Source: Pseudogracilibacillus sp037072025 (GTDB lineage: Bacteria; Bacillota; Bacilli; Bacillales; Amphibacillaceae). Taken from it: a stretch of DNA of 64,000 nt. The notes below the pieces were generated by a model. That model saw nothing but the letters and a program-made list of their open reading frames with translations, did no database searches and had not been told where the DNA came from. Of this stretch, positions 18,322 through 27,464 are shown in pieces. The DNA lies in contig NZ_JAXHDD010000004.1 of the NCBI RefSeq assembly GCF_037072025.1, positions 87,690-151,689 on the forward strand, in the 5' to 3' direction. The position numbers and the translations under genes are program-made. How positions within the stretch are numbered: position 1 is the stretch's first letter; each line of letters opens with the position of its first letter.

Positions 18322-18687
18322 CTAAAAACTAATGATATTGGCAGCAATTAATACAACCAGTACTAAAGCAATAATAAATTGAATCCAATAACTTTTTGTA
18401 GAAGGGCCGCTCTCCTTTCTTACCACCGATTTGGAAAGAATTAGTTCCATTATCCAGATAAGCCATAGTGCTAAAATACCTTTAATAACATACAACCATG
18501 GGAACTTGAGCATAATTAACATTCCCAGCCCAGAAATAATCATGATTACATAAAACAGACGTAATATCATTTGAGTTATTTTTTTACCCTTAGGTTTTCC
18601 CATTTTCAATAAGATAAATGAAATGAAAAAAAGCAAGATAGTGATTTCCCACAAACCTGAATGTGATTGAAATAGCATATTAAACAT
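18322..18687 (-). CDS. yisL: YisL-like DUF1516 membrane protein
   Basis: About 121 aa with four hydrophobic helices. The segment GKKITQMILRLFYVIMIISG and the spacing match B. subtilis YisL (DUF1516, function unknown). The frame opens at 18705, but the ATG at 18687 is 9 bases after AGGAGG and is preferred. A possible Fur box lies about 110 bases upstream, and a decayed duplicate of this gene sits at 10950-11200 beside the siderophore operon. The M-box immediately downstream on the same strand is a separate transcript. Confidence 0.8.
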   Translation of the reverse strand: MFNMLFQSHSGLWEITILLFFISFILLKMGKPKGKKITQMILRLFYVIMIISGLGMLIMLKFPWLYVIKGILALWLIWIMELILSKSVVRKESGPSTKSYWIQFIIALVLVVLIAANIISF

Positions 18688-18792
18688 CTTTATCATCCTC
18701 CTCAATGTACTTATAACTATTTAAAATTAGTTTTTGCAATATATACAACCTGCTTTAATAAGCATCATGCCATAAACAAAACATATCAATAA

Positions 18793-18807
18793 CGATAATC
18801 ATTCTCA
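18793..18807. promoter_or_regulatory. Possible Fur box upstream of yisL-like gene
   Basis: CGATAATCATTCTCA matches 12 of the 14 specified positions of the 7-1-7 Fur consensus. It is weaker than the other two boxes in the window but lies in a plausible promoter position for the gene starting at 18687. Confidence 0.4.
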
Positions 18808-19011
18808 ATAAAAGAAAATACTATGTGAAATACCTCTTGCACTGATTATTTAAATTAATAAGCTTGCCAGATTTAAATTCTACCTTATCAAACTAGCAAT
18901 ATCCTATATCAAAAATGTAACTAATACAGGTGATATGATCCCTTAAAAAGTAGTAACTTAGCTTTTCGGGTTTTAATCGAAATGCATACTACTAATATGT
19001 CAATTGCATGA

Positions 19012-20034
19012 TTAAAGATGTGTGATGTTAACCATTGGGGGAGCTAATACGGAATTAGAGTATCCATCGTCTCCCTTAAGCTCCAGCACCTCTACAATAC
19101 GTTCCTGCGGATCAATTCCAAATGGCTTACATTGTTCCCGATCATAAATCCATTCCGGAATGCTGCGAAGCACTTGCCACTGTTTGGATTCAGCCAACAA
19201 TTGAAAATTCTGAACCAAACAACTTATCGCTGCGAAATCCTCTTCCCGCTTGTGAAAATCAGCTTCTTCTTTTGCAACAACTAAAAGGAACGGCACCGAA
19301 ATATCCCTATTTAACGTTTGAAGTTTCCCTTTTGTCTTACCGTTTGTTACATATATAAAGCGCCATGGTTGTCGTAGTCCGTGGTTCGGTGCCCAGATGG
19401 CTTGATTCAGCATGTCAAGAACACTTTGTGAAGTAACCTGAAGTGTATCTGAATGTTTCCAATCATTCTCACCAATTACAGTCCACTTCTGTTCTGCCGG
19501 TATTCTTCTCCTTCTTCCTCTTGGCATTTTATCAAAGTATCCTATATTTAAAATTCCTGCAAACCTTTCTCCTTCTTGCAAACCAATTTCCTTAAAAAAT
19601 GATTTACCTTGAATGATTGGATCCGTATACCACAACATCCCCAAACCTTGTTCCCAACCTAACAGTTGAAAATTTTGCATGATACTACATACTGAAGCGT
19701 AATTTTCATCACTTTGCCGCTGATTTTCGGCGGATTCTGCAATGAAAACCAAGTGAACAGGAGTTTCTGCTACTTTTTTCGTTAAAAAATCAATCATTTT
19801 ATTGAGTACGAGTTTTCCAAGTTTGCTTTCCTTCAATTTAGCTGTAATGCTCACAGCTAGTCGTTGACGTGATTCATACGTGCCATAGTAAATACAACGC
19901 CACTGTGGTGTTCCCTCAGTTACATATAAACTAGCTGCCTTATACAGTAAAGAAACGATTAGTTCTTGTTCTACCGGAGTTCCATTGTATTTCCTGATGG
20001 ATCTGCGTTCTATTATCGTCTTGGATAAATTCAA
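19012..20034 (-). CDS. Tandem-domain nitroreductase-family protein
   Basis: At 340 aa it is about 1.7 times a typical nitroreductase. The first half opens with IIERRSIRKYNGTPV and contains GWEQGLGMLWYTD. The second half has LDMLNQAIWAPNHGLRQPWRF, the N-terminal FMN-binding motif of another nitroreductase domain. The two halves may fold as an internal dimer with one or two FMN sites. The start is a TTG at 20034, six bases after GGAGGG. Substrate unknown. It lies next to the MFS exporter, possibly as a detoxification pair. Confidence 0.75.
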   Translation of the reverse strand: MNLSKTIIERRSIRKYNGTPVEQELIVSLLYKAASLYVTEGTPQWRCIYYGTYESRQRLAVSITAKLKESKLGKLVLNKMIDFLTKKVAETPVHLVFIAESAENQRQSDENYASVCSIMQNFQLLGWEQGLGMLWYTDPIIQGKSFFKEIGLQEGERFAGILNIGYFDKMPRGRRRRIPAEQKWTVIGENDWKHSDTLQVTSQSVLDMLNQAIWAPNHGLRQPWRFIYVTNGKTKGKLQTLNRDISVPFLLVVAKEEADFHKREEDFAAISCLVQNFQLLAESKQWQVLRSIPEWIYDREQCKPFGIDPQERIVEVLELKGDDGYSNSVLAPPMVNITHL

Positions 20035-20169
20035 TATAATCCCTCCAATTCTTTAGCAGATTAGTCTAGTTCTTGAAGTTAAACATATTTTCGGGTGTAA
20101 TTATAGAATTGGTTCAATCTCATAATACCCATTAATTAAAGCAAAGAGTGATTTAGAAGGCGTTAAAAA

Positions 20170-21555
20170 TTATAACCCAAACTCATCTTTAAAATAGTCA
20201 TCATGAACTCGCATCTCCTGTTTTTTTGTCAGTGATTTCTCCAAAGCGAGCACAACCATCGCCAATACAACAGTAATGGCTGCAAGAATGAAAGCATTGC
20301 TGTATGAAGGATCAGCAGACCCGTTTAATATATTCCATTGCTTGCTGTTGAGTTCAAGAAAACGACTAAACAATGCAGAGCCAAATGCAGCGCCTAAAAA
20401 AATCATAAAGGTGAATAATCCTGTACCAGTACCAGTTTCATTGGACGGCAATACTTCCGATATGCGGTTTGTGAGAGCCGATTGGTTCGCAGTGAAGGCC
20501 AAGCATACAAAAATCAGTAACACTGAAATCCAAATAGGAGAGGCTCCGACGATTGTGGATAGAGCCAGAAAGGCAATGGCCATGATTGTAAAACTAAATT
20601 GATTCATGAACCGATTTCCGCGATTGGCAATTATTATTCCAATCTGTGACCCTAATATGATTGGCATCAATCCACCTGGAAACAAAACAAGACCAATTAA
20701 ACTGGTTGACATCTCATTCACTTTTGAAAGCATTAAAGGAATAATGAAAATCATCGCCATATAAGCTATAGAGTTTAATAAACCCATGAAAAGAACTAGA
20801 CTAAATGGGATGTTTTTCAAAATATCAATTTTAATAAACGGTTCGTTAGCATTCTGAGCTTGCCAAACGAAAAGGACAAAAAAGATCACTGCAATTATAA
20901 ATAACCAAGCTGTCACATTAATTCCCATCAGCAACGACGTAATGGCCAGCATGAATAAAATGGCTCCCACCATATCAAAACGACTGCCAGTCTTAACTTC
21001 CTCTTCTTTCGGTGCATATTTAAGATAAAACGGAAGAGTAATTATACTTAAAAACGATATCAAAAATAAACTCCTCCACCCGAATGAATCGGTTAAAAAC
21101 CCGCCCATTATCGGACCAATTGCACTACCAAGCGCAACCATGGAAAACACCATACCAAGCGCATAACCACGTTGTTTTTCAGGAAAATATCGTGCGGCAG
21201 CTACAAGACTTAACGTGGGAAGAGTACCTCCCCCAATTCCTTGAAGGATACGAGCTATGATAATGACTGAATAGTTTGGGCTCATGAATCCAATTAAGGA
21301 ACCCACCATAAACATAGCCATTCCAATAACAAACAATCGACGGACGGGAAACCTATCGGATAATTTTCCAATGGCAACAGCTGCAATACCGTTGAATAAG
21401 CTGAAAATGGCTGTTATCCAACTTACTTCGGAAGGCGTTAAAATAAATACCTTCCTGAATTCCGGAATCGCTACATTCATCATTGTTACGTTCATTGCAT
21501 TAAACAACACCATATAACACATGGAATAAAGTAATAACTTTTGTTTTCTTGTCAT
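20170..21555 (-). CDS. MFS drug-efflux transporter (DHA2-like)
   Basis: A 461-aa membrane protein with about 14 hydrophobic segments. The motif GKLSDRFPVRRLF lies in the first cytoplasmic loop, and motif C-like GSAIGPIMGGFL near residue 140 indicates an antiporter. Expected role: proton-coupled export of drugs or toxic metabolites. It is divergent from the MarR gene at 22447, with palindromic sites in the long region between them. The ATG follows GGGAG by 7 bases. Confidence 0.85.
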   Translation of the reverse strand: MTRKQKLLLYSMCYMVLFNAMNVTMMNVAIPEFRKVFILTPSEVSWITAIFSLFNGIAAVAIGKLSDRFPVRRLFVIGMAMFMVGSLIGFMSPNYSVIIIARILQGIGGGTLPTLSLVAAARYFPEKQRGYALGMVFSMVALGSAIGPIMGGFLTDSFGWRSLFLISFLSIITLPFYLKYAPKEEEVKTGSRFDMVGAILFMLAITSLLMGINVTAWLFIIAVIFFVLFVWQAQNANEPFIKIDILKNIPFSLVLFMGLLNSIAYMAMIFIIPLMLSKVNEMSTSLIGLVLFPGGLMPIILGSQIGIIIANRGNRFMNQFSFTIMAIAFLALSTIVGASPIWISVLLIFVCLAFTANQSALTNRISEVLPSNETGTGTGLFTFMIFLGAAFGSALFSRFLELNSKQWNILNGSADPSYSNAFILAAITVVLAMVVLALEKSLTKKQEMRVHDDYFKDEFGL

Positions 21556-22050
21556 TTTAAAACTCCCACATCTACCTTTTTTTAATGATTCTTTTTTTTC
21601 GGATATACGATATGGATTAGGCCTTTTAAAGGTAATATATCCATCATTGAGGATTATTTTATAAATCGTTATCCTATCCTTATTCTGTTCAATATAAAAC
21701 CCCCATTCGTTTAGGTTATGAATATAATTTTTCTACGAGGAAAACTTTATGGATTAGGGAAACATAAAAGCATGGAAAGATACTAATATAAATCAATTTC
21801 AAGTATTGACATGTTATCTACTAGCTCATTGACGAAAAAATATCTTGATTTTGAATGTACACCGAATAAAAAACTTATGTTCGAGTTTCAGGTTATTTGA
21901 AGCACTCAACAATCCACTTGTCAAAGGCTTTTTTTCAGCGTCAATTTAAAGTTTTGCGATTTCCACGTTGCCACATTTATTATTGTTAACATATAAATAA
22001 ATTTGAGTACAATAATATATTGAATTTTCCTCTTATATCCATATTTTTTT

Positions 22051-22064
22051 GTTTACAAGTAAAC
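22051..22064. promoter_or_regulatory. Palindromic operator, copy 1
   Basis: GTTTACAAGTAAAC, a 14-bp near-perfect palindrome (GTTTAC-NN-GTAAAC) in the MFS-MarR intergenic region. It is identical to the site at 22227-22240. A TATAAT-like box follows immediately, so binding there would block a promoter. Confidence 0.6.
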
Positions 22065-22226
22065 TATATAATATATAAATAAAGTTTGTCAATTTTTTTG
22101 GTGTCATATTAAAGTATGAGCAAAGTTAGCAAAATGACTGACAAAATGAGTATAATTATGAATGTAGACCATGAAGTAAACTATAATATTCAAAGATTGA
22201 TTGTCTATAAAGAATATGATATGTTA

Positions 22227-22240
22227 GTTTACAAGTAAAC
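22227..22240. promoter_or_regulatory. Palindromic operator, copy 2
   Basis: A second exact GTTTACAAGTAAAC, 176 bp from the first. A related half-site (GAAGTAAAC) lies between them near 22172. The likely binder is the MarR protein encoded at 22447, by proximity. Confidence 0.6.
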
Positions 22241-22446
22241 AATATCCGAAATAGGAAGTACTTTGTAGCTGAAAAGGTTTAACAACAGTTCGTGATGGGT
22301 GACTCGGCTTAGGATGGAGCCTATTATTTAGATTGCCCTGTTCTATATCCAGATTAGATATTCTACCCCCTTAAATTGCACTCAACTTTAATTTTAGGTT
22401 TATTACAGTAGTAGTCAGTATAAAATGAAATTTTTACAGAAAAGGG

Positions 22447-22962
22447 ATGATAAGTATAATGAATCCAACAGAGGGACTTAAGCGATTGCTATACGAACAC
22501 TTCCTCCATTTTACGCATTTATTTGAACAAATTTTCGTTAATGAGATTGATGAGTTTGTTCATCTTGCACAAATGCAAGGAATTACCTCATGGCCAAACA
22601 ATATGACGAGTGTTCACGTCATTGATTGCATCGGCAACAACGAGCCAATAAACAACAGGTCTATTGCGGAAAAAATGAATTTGTCCAAGGCAAGTATTTC
22701 AAAAATTAGCTCCAATCTGATTAAGGATGGCTATATAAAACGAAGCCAGATGAACGATAACAAAAAAGAAGTATATTTCTCCCTTTCTCCTAGAGGTAGA
22801 CAAATCTATGAGGTGCACACCATGATGCATGAAAAGATAGAGCATAGATTTATTAATGTATTTGATTCATTTTCGGAATCAGAGCTACAGGCAATACTAA
22901 AATTCTTTCAAACAATGATTGATCAAAGAGACAACATTATCAAAGGGGACGAGAGGGATTGA
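22447..22962 (+). CDS. MarR-family transcriptional regulator
   Basis: A 171-aa winged-helix regulator. Recognition region NRSIAEKMNLSKASISKISSN is at about residues 75-95, followed by the wing LIKDGYIKRSQMNDNKKEVYFSLSPRG. The flanking helices form the dimer interface. It is transcribed away from the MFS gene and is predicted to repress that exporter and itself through the GTTTAC palindromes. A decayed inverted copy of its 3' end is present at 57292-57400. Confidence 0.88.
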   Translation: MISIMNPTEGLKRLLYEHFLHFTHLFEQIFVNEIDEFVHLAQMQGITSWPNNMTSVHVIDCIGNNEPINNRSIAEKMNLSKASISKISSNLIKDGYIKRSQMNDNKKEVYFSLSPRGRQIYEVHTMMHEKIEHRFINVFDSFSESELQAILKFFQTMIDQRDNIIKGDERD

Positions 22963-23360
22963 TGGGGTTACAACTCTAAACGTAGTCAAAAACGGAAGGT
23001 TCAATATCCTGTGGGGAACTATGACTATGTTCTTTTGTGTGTTTAGACCACTGAGTAAATGCAAAGTAAAAATGATGTAGGATACCTTTCCCCCAATTAG
23101 AGTATGTTTAGCTTAAATTATTAAATAAAAAATAAAACTGTGTCCAGAAATTGTGATTTTAAATTTTATTTATGTATTTACCTATGTTAACTGGTCACCG
23201 TTTAAAGCAGCATTTAATTCAGTCGGTCGATTAACCCATTTCAATGATGCGTTAATCGATCGCTTCTTTTTAGCTCAATTATTTTCAATAAGGAGAGCCC
23301 ACCTAGAAAAACAAGTATAGGATTCTTACATAAGCCCTCCTATTCAGAAGATTTGTAACT
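22963..23360. other. Intergenic, no gene recognised
   Basis: About 400 bases between the MarR and AraC genes. Parts of it (AACGGAAGG near 22991; TTTTTAGCTCAA near 23268) recur in the inverted decayed copy at 56.7-57.3 kb. No coding frame is convincing. Confidence 0.5.
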
Positions 23361-24314
23361 TTATTCTTTATCATATTTACTTCGGTATTCAAGAGGACTA
23401 ATTTTATACATTTCTTTAAAAGCGGCTCCAAATTTACTCTGGCTTTTATAACCTATTGTCGAAGCAATTTCCCCAATGCTTTCTTGAGTCTGAAGTAACA
23501 TAGAAGCCGCTTTCCTAATCCGATACTCTTTCATATATGCCCCGATGGAAACCCCGTATACACCTTTAAAAGTTGCCTTTAAGGCAGTAGGACTGATACA
23601 ATATTGTCTCGCTAGTTCATCAATCGTAAACCTCTGTTCAAATTGTTCCGTTATCTTCTTTTTAATCTGTTTAATAATTTCAACTTGTTGCTGGGCATAA
23701 AATTTCTTCTGTTGCTCTTTAGTTGTATCAAAATAATGAAGGTATATCAAAATTTCCAGAACTTTCAGCCGGTAATAAGTTTCTCTAGCCTCAACAGGAA
23801 TCGAATACATACCACTGAAAATATGTTGAATACCTTTCTTCGCCTGTATAAAAAAACATTCATCGTTTGAAAAATAACGGTTAACAAGATCTGGAATATC
23901 AATTGGAATATCAGGGATATATTCTGATAGTTTATCTGTAAACTTATCTAAATCTATCGTAATGTTTATACCTTTGTAGTACCCTAATGGAAATTCAATA
24001 CGGTCACTATGGTTGCTCATCATATTCATGAACAAATCACCTTCTCCTATATATTGCAAGCATCCATCCTTCATTTTACATTCAGCCCGCCCTTTAAAGC
24101 AGTGATTCAATTCCAAAATGTTGAGGTTTGGATGGAGCGTTGGCATATAGTGGTTCGCCTGAAAGTTAAAGATGATCACCTCAACACCAGGAAGTACAGA
24201 ATAGACAGATGCTGTACCTTGCCCCTCATTTGGATTCAGGCGATAAACAACATGGTGATTATTTCGCACTAAGTTCATGCTTTTATTAATATGTGAAAGA
24301 TAGAATCCCTTCAT
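23361..24314 (-). CDS. AraC-family transcriptional regulator
   Basis: About 317 aa. An N-terminal ligand-sensing region is followed by a C-terminal double helix-turn-helix: FTIDELARQYCISPTALKATF, then IRKAASMLLQTQESIGEIAS and YKSQSKFGAAFKEMYKISPLEYR. The frame opens at 24389, but the ATG at 24314 follows GGGAGGAAGG and is preferred. It is divergent from the HMA/CadA genes and may regulate them or siderophore genes, since AraC proteins of this type often sense ferric siderophores. The target is not visible. A C-terminal copy lies at 56368-56697. Confidence 0.88.
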   Translation of the reverse strand: MKGFYLSHINKSMNLVRNNHHVVYRLNPNEGQGTASVYSVLPGVEVIIFNFQANHYMPTLHPNLNILELNHCFKGRAECKMKDGCLQYIGEGDLFMNMMSNHSDRIEFPLGYYKGINITIDLDKFTDKLSEYIPDIPIDIPDLVNRYFSNDECFFIQAKKGIQHIFSGMYSIPVEARETYYRLKVLEILIYLHYFDTTKEQQKKFYAQQQVEIIKQIKKKITEQFEQRFTIDELARQYCISPTALKATFKGVYGVSIGAYMKEYRIRKAASMLLQTQESIGEIASTIGYKSQSKFGAAFKEMYKISPLEYRSKYDKE

Positions 24315-24510
24315 ATTATCCTTCCTCCCTTGATACGGATACCGATTTTTCCTCTTATATAGACTTCTAGCTCCAATCAGATGAAGCAATGATTACCTTC
24401 TGTATGAATGAAATTTGTTCCAATCAGCCAAACTTTTAGTCCGATCGGTCTCACTTTCCAGATTTTATTGAAAATGACATACAGAGGCAATATACTTGAA
24501 ATGAAGTAAA

Positions 24511-24528
24511 ATCAAATGATCATTTGAT
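24511..24528. promoter_or_regulatory. ArsR/CadC-type operator
   Basis: ATCAAATGATCATTTGAT is a perfect 18-bp palindrome about 50 bases upstream of the HMA gene. The half-site AATCAAATGA also occurs upstream of the ArsR gene (27368-27377, complement). It is likely the binding site of that metal-sensing repressor. Confidence 0.55.
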
Positions 24529-24578
24529 TGTATGATAGTTTGATTATATAGATAATAATAGAAAGGAGCAATCGTTTT

Positions 24579-24797
24579 ATGAAAAAGACCTATAAGTTAC
24601 ATGATGTGGATTGTGGAAGTTGCGCAGCAAAGATCGAACATGGCATTCGTAAGCTGGATGATGTTACCGATGTGAAGGTAAATTTTATGGCTCAACGAAT
24701 GATTCTTGAGGCTCCGGATGATAAATTCGATGCCGTACTTAAACAAAGTAAGAAGATTATAAAAAGAATTGATCCAGATGCATCGCTAGAGGCTTAA
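24579..24797 (+). CDS. Heavy-metal-associated (HMA) domain protein
   Basis: A 72-aa single HMA ferredoxin-like fold with the metal-binding loop DVDCGSCAAKIE (Cys-x2-Cys at about residues 12 and 15). It acts as a soluble metal chaperone, or as the detached N-terminal domain of the P-type ATPase encoded 136 bases downstream, which itself lacks an HMA domain. The ATG follows GAAAGGAG. Expected ligands are Cd2+, Zn2+ or Pb2+ given the partner. Confidence 0.85.
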   Translation: MKKTYKLHDVDCGSCAAKIEHGIRKLDDVTDVKVNFMAQRMILEAPDDKFDAVLKQSKKIIKRIDPDASLEA

Positions 24798-24933
24798 CCT
24801 AATAGATACATTTTTACGTCGAACCGGTTCATAACGAATAGGCAAAATTAGCCACATGTAAATTTATTATTTGAGTCAGTAGTGGTTGTGGTGTTACAGC
24901 CGTTGCTGACTCGAATATGAGGAGGATACAAAC

Positions 24934-26907
24934 ATGTCAAAGAAAGAACAAAAACGCTTACTACGTATCCTTATTGCAGCTGTAGGATTTGTAGTAACGT
25001 TCTTTTTAAAGTTAGATGGATTTGCTGAATTCCTGATGTATCTTGTCCCGTATCTCATCGTTGGAGGAGACATCCTGTGGAAAGCAGCAAGAAACATTAC
25101 ACGAGGACAAGTCTTCGACGAGAATTTCCTAATGTCAGTAGCCACGATTGGCGCTTTCTGCCTTGGAGTGTATTCGGAAGGTATTGCTGTTATGCTCTTT
25201 TTTCAAGTTGGTGAGCTGTTTCAATCCTATGCCGTTTCAAAGTCTCGCAAGTCCATATCCGAACTGATGGATATCCGTCCCGACTATGCCAATGTGATAA
25301 GAAATGGTGAATTGCTACAGGTTGATCCAGAAGAAGTACAAATTAATGAAATTGTTGTGGTAAGGCCTGGCGAACGAATCCCTCTCGATGGAATAGTTAC
25401 TGACGGCTTCTCTGCAATTGATACCTCGGCTCTAACAGGTGAATCCGTACCAAGAGAGGTACAGGCAGGAGAAGATGTGATTAGCGGTTGTGTCAACCAA
25501 ACCGGTAAATTAACCATTCAAGTGAATAAAGAATACGGTCAATCTACGGTAGCGAAGATCTTAGAATTAGTTGAAAATTCATCAGATAAAAAGAGTAAAA
25601 GTGAAAACTTTATTACTAAATTTTCCCGATACTATACACCATTTGTTGTTTTAGCTGCGGTCATTTTAGCCATTGTCCCACCTCTCATCATGGGTCAACC
25701 ATTTGTTATGTGGGTTGAAAGAGCACTGATTTTTCTAGTTATTTCTTGTCCTTGTGCTTTGGTTATCTCGGTACCGCTCAGCTTCTTTGGAGGAATCGGT
25801 GGGGCATCCAAATCTGGTGTTTTAGTGAAAGGAAGCAACTATCTAGAAGCTTTGGCCAACACAGAGATGGTCGTGTTTGATAAAACTGGTACGCTAACCA
25901 AAGGGAGCTTTATGATCAGTGAGATAAATTCTGATAAAATGCCTGATCATAAGTTGTTGGAATTGGCAGCATATGCGGAGGATTACTCTAATCATCCCAT
26001 CGCACAGAGTATCAAGAAGGCATATGGAAGAAAAGTTGATTCCTCCCGTATTAAAGATATAGAAGAAATTGCAGGACATGGTGTGAAAGCCGTGATTGAC
26101 GGCAGTGTTGTTTTGGCGGGCAACACTAAACTTATGAAACGTGAACGCATATCCTATCATGATAGGAGTCTTGTAGGTACTGTAGTTCATTTGGCTGTAA
26201 ACAATGAGTACATGGGCTATATCCTTATTGAGGACGAAATTAAAAAGGACGCATCACATGCTATTACGGCTTTAAAATCGTTAGGAATCAGACAGACCGT
26301 CATGTTGACTGGTGACGCCGATGCAGTAGGGAAAAAGGTTGCCGATACGCTCAAGTTAGACAAAGCATATACGGAACTATTGCCTGCGGACAAGGTGGAA
26401 CACATGGAAGAATTAATGCGACAAAAAAATGCAAAAGGGAAACGGGCCTTTGTTAGTGATAGTATCAATAACGCCCCAGTCCTTGAACGAGCTTATAAAG
26501 GAAAACTGGCGTTTGTCGGTGATGGCATCAATGATGCTCCGGTTCTTGCCCGAGCGGATATTGGAATTGCTATGGGTGGTATGGGTTCAGATGCCGCAAT
26601 TGAAGCTGCAGATGTTGTAATCATGACTGATGAGCCATCCAAAATCGCTACAGTGATGAAGATTAGTAAAAAGACACTCCGTATCGCTAAACAAAACATT
26701 ATTTTTGCATTGGGTGTCAAAGGAATTGTGCTTATTCTAGGAGCAATTGGCATGACAACGATGTGGGGAGCTGTATTTGCTGATGTTGGGGTATCTGTCA
26801 TAGCAATTCTCAACGCAATAAGGGCACTCAACGTTAAAAAATTCAACATACCGATACAAGAAGCTCAAGAACAAGGGAAAGGAAGTCGCCAAGGGGCAGT
26901 GGCATAA
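24934..26907 (+). CDS. cadA: CadA-type heavy-metal translocating P-type ATPase
   Basis: A 657-aa P1B ATPase that exports divalent heavy metals across the membrane. Actuator motif TGES is at about 168-171, the metal-site helix SCPCALVIS near 271, phosphorylation motif DKTGTLT at 316, and the hinge GDGINDAPVLARAD from about 529. The CPC motif fits Zn/Cd/Pb specificity. It lacks the usual N-terminal HMA domain, which is a separate upstream gene. Oddly, the hinge is duplicated: residues 501-521 (KGKRAFVSDSINNAPVLERA) are a diverged copy of 522-542, adding about 21 residues to the P-domain. Probably functional if the insert is tolerated. Confidence 0.92.
   Translation: MSKKEQKRLLRILIAAVGFVVTFFLKLDGFAEFLMYLVPYLIVGGDILWKAARNITRGQVFDENFLMSVATIGAFCLGVYSEGIAVMLFFQVGELFQSYAVSKSRKSISELMDIRPDYANVIRNGELLQVDPEEVQINEIVVVRPGERIPLDGIVTDGFSAIDTSALTGESVPREVQAGEDVISGCVNQTGKLTIQVNKEYGQSTVAKILELVENSSDKKSKSENFITKFSRYYTPFVVLAAVILAIVPPLIMGQPFVMWVERALIFLVISCPCALVISVPLSFFGGIGGASKSGVLVKGSNYLEALANTEMVVFDKTGTLTKGSFMISEINSDKMPDHKLLELAAYAEDYSNHPIAQSIKKAYGRKVDSSRIKDIEEIAGHGVKAVIDGSVVLAGNTKLMKRERISYHDRSLVGTVVHLAVNNEYMGYILIEDEIKKDASHAITALKSLGIRQTVMLTGDADAVGKKVADTLKLDKAYTELLPADKVEHMEELMRQKNAKGKRAFVSDSINNAPVLERAYKGKLAFVGDGINDAPVLARADIGIAMGGMGSDAAIEAADVVIMTDEPSKIATVMKISKKTLRIAKQNIIFALGVKGIVLILGAIGMTTMWGAVFADVGVSVIAILNAIRALNVKKFNIPIQEAQEQGKGSRQGAVA
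26434..26559 (+). repeat. 63-bp tandem duplication inside cadA
   Basis: Two adjacent 21-codon units, 26434-26496 and 26497-26559, encode KGKRAFVSDSINNAPVLERA(Y) and KGKLAFVGDGINDAPVLARA(D). The second matches the family consensus. The first has lost the glycines and the second aspartate of GDGxND. Confidence 0.9.
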
Positions 26908-26910
26908 TGT

Positions 26911-26962
26911 TTTTGGGGGGTGTTAGCAGGAAGCTCTGTAAGTAATACTCCTCCCCCCTTTT
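26911..26962. terminator. Convergent terminator region
   Basis: A GGGGGGTGTTA run and TAATACTCCTCCCCCC can pair across about 20 bases, followed by TTTTATT. The region lies between the convergent cadA and arsR genes and could serve both. Confidence 0.5.
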
Positions 26963-26972
26963 ATTGATTAAT

Positions 26973-27350
26973 CTAAAGTCCTTTCAACGGACAACTCATT
27001 TTAAAAAAATCATCTACCATTTGATGAACCAGACGAGCTTTTTCGCTGTCAGCAAGTGAATAGTAAACTTCTTTTCCAACACGTCTGCTTTTGATTAATT
27101 CATGTAACTTTAACAATTTTAAGTGATGAGAAACGGATGCAGGACTCATGTCAAGAGCAGCTGAAATATTGTGTCCACACTCTTCGCAATGACAGAGTAA
27201 CCAGAGAATTTGAAGACGCGAGCCATCACTTAGCTGTTGGAAAACAGCAGATCCATCCAGAAAAAATTGGACATCAGGCATGTGCTTCAAAACATAGCTT
27301 AAATTTTGATCGTGATCGTGAAGCATTTCCTTGTTTTTTATCGTCGCCAC
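26973..27350 (-). CDS. ArsR/SmtB-family metal-sensing repressor
   Basis: A 125-aa winged-helix repressor. The metal site region LLCHCEECGHNIS supplies three cysteines near residues 53-58, and the recognition helix is MSPASVSHHLKLLKLHELI. It is convergent with cadA. The palindrome at 24511-24528 and the similar site before this gene suggest it represses the HMA-cadA operon and itself until metal binds. Confidence 0.9.
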   Translation of the reverse strand: MATIKNKEMLHDHDQNLSYVLKHMPDVQFFLDGSAVFQQLSDGSRLQILWLLCHCEECGHNISAALDMSPASVSHHLKLLKLHELIKSRRVGKEVYYSLADSEKARLVHQMVDDFFKMSCPLKGL

Positions 27351-27464
27351 TCCTTTGATAAAACATTCATTTGATTAAACAATTATTATACTATAGTCTA
27401 TGCATTACCTAGTGTCTTGTCAAGGGCATACTTTCGGACATTTAACTTTCGTTAAAGAATAAAG

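Noticed and set aside
22116..22238. 40-codon plus-strand ORF between the two palindromic operators
   Set aside because: No ribosome site before its ATG, and its stop falls inside the operator. Likely chance.
24873..24912. GAGTCAG...CTGACTC hairpin between the HMA and cadA genes as a terminator
   Set aside because: No T run follows; it sits just before the cadA ribosome site and more likely tunes translation or mRNA stability.
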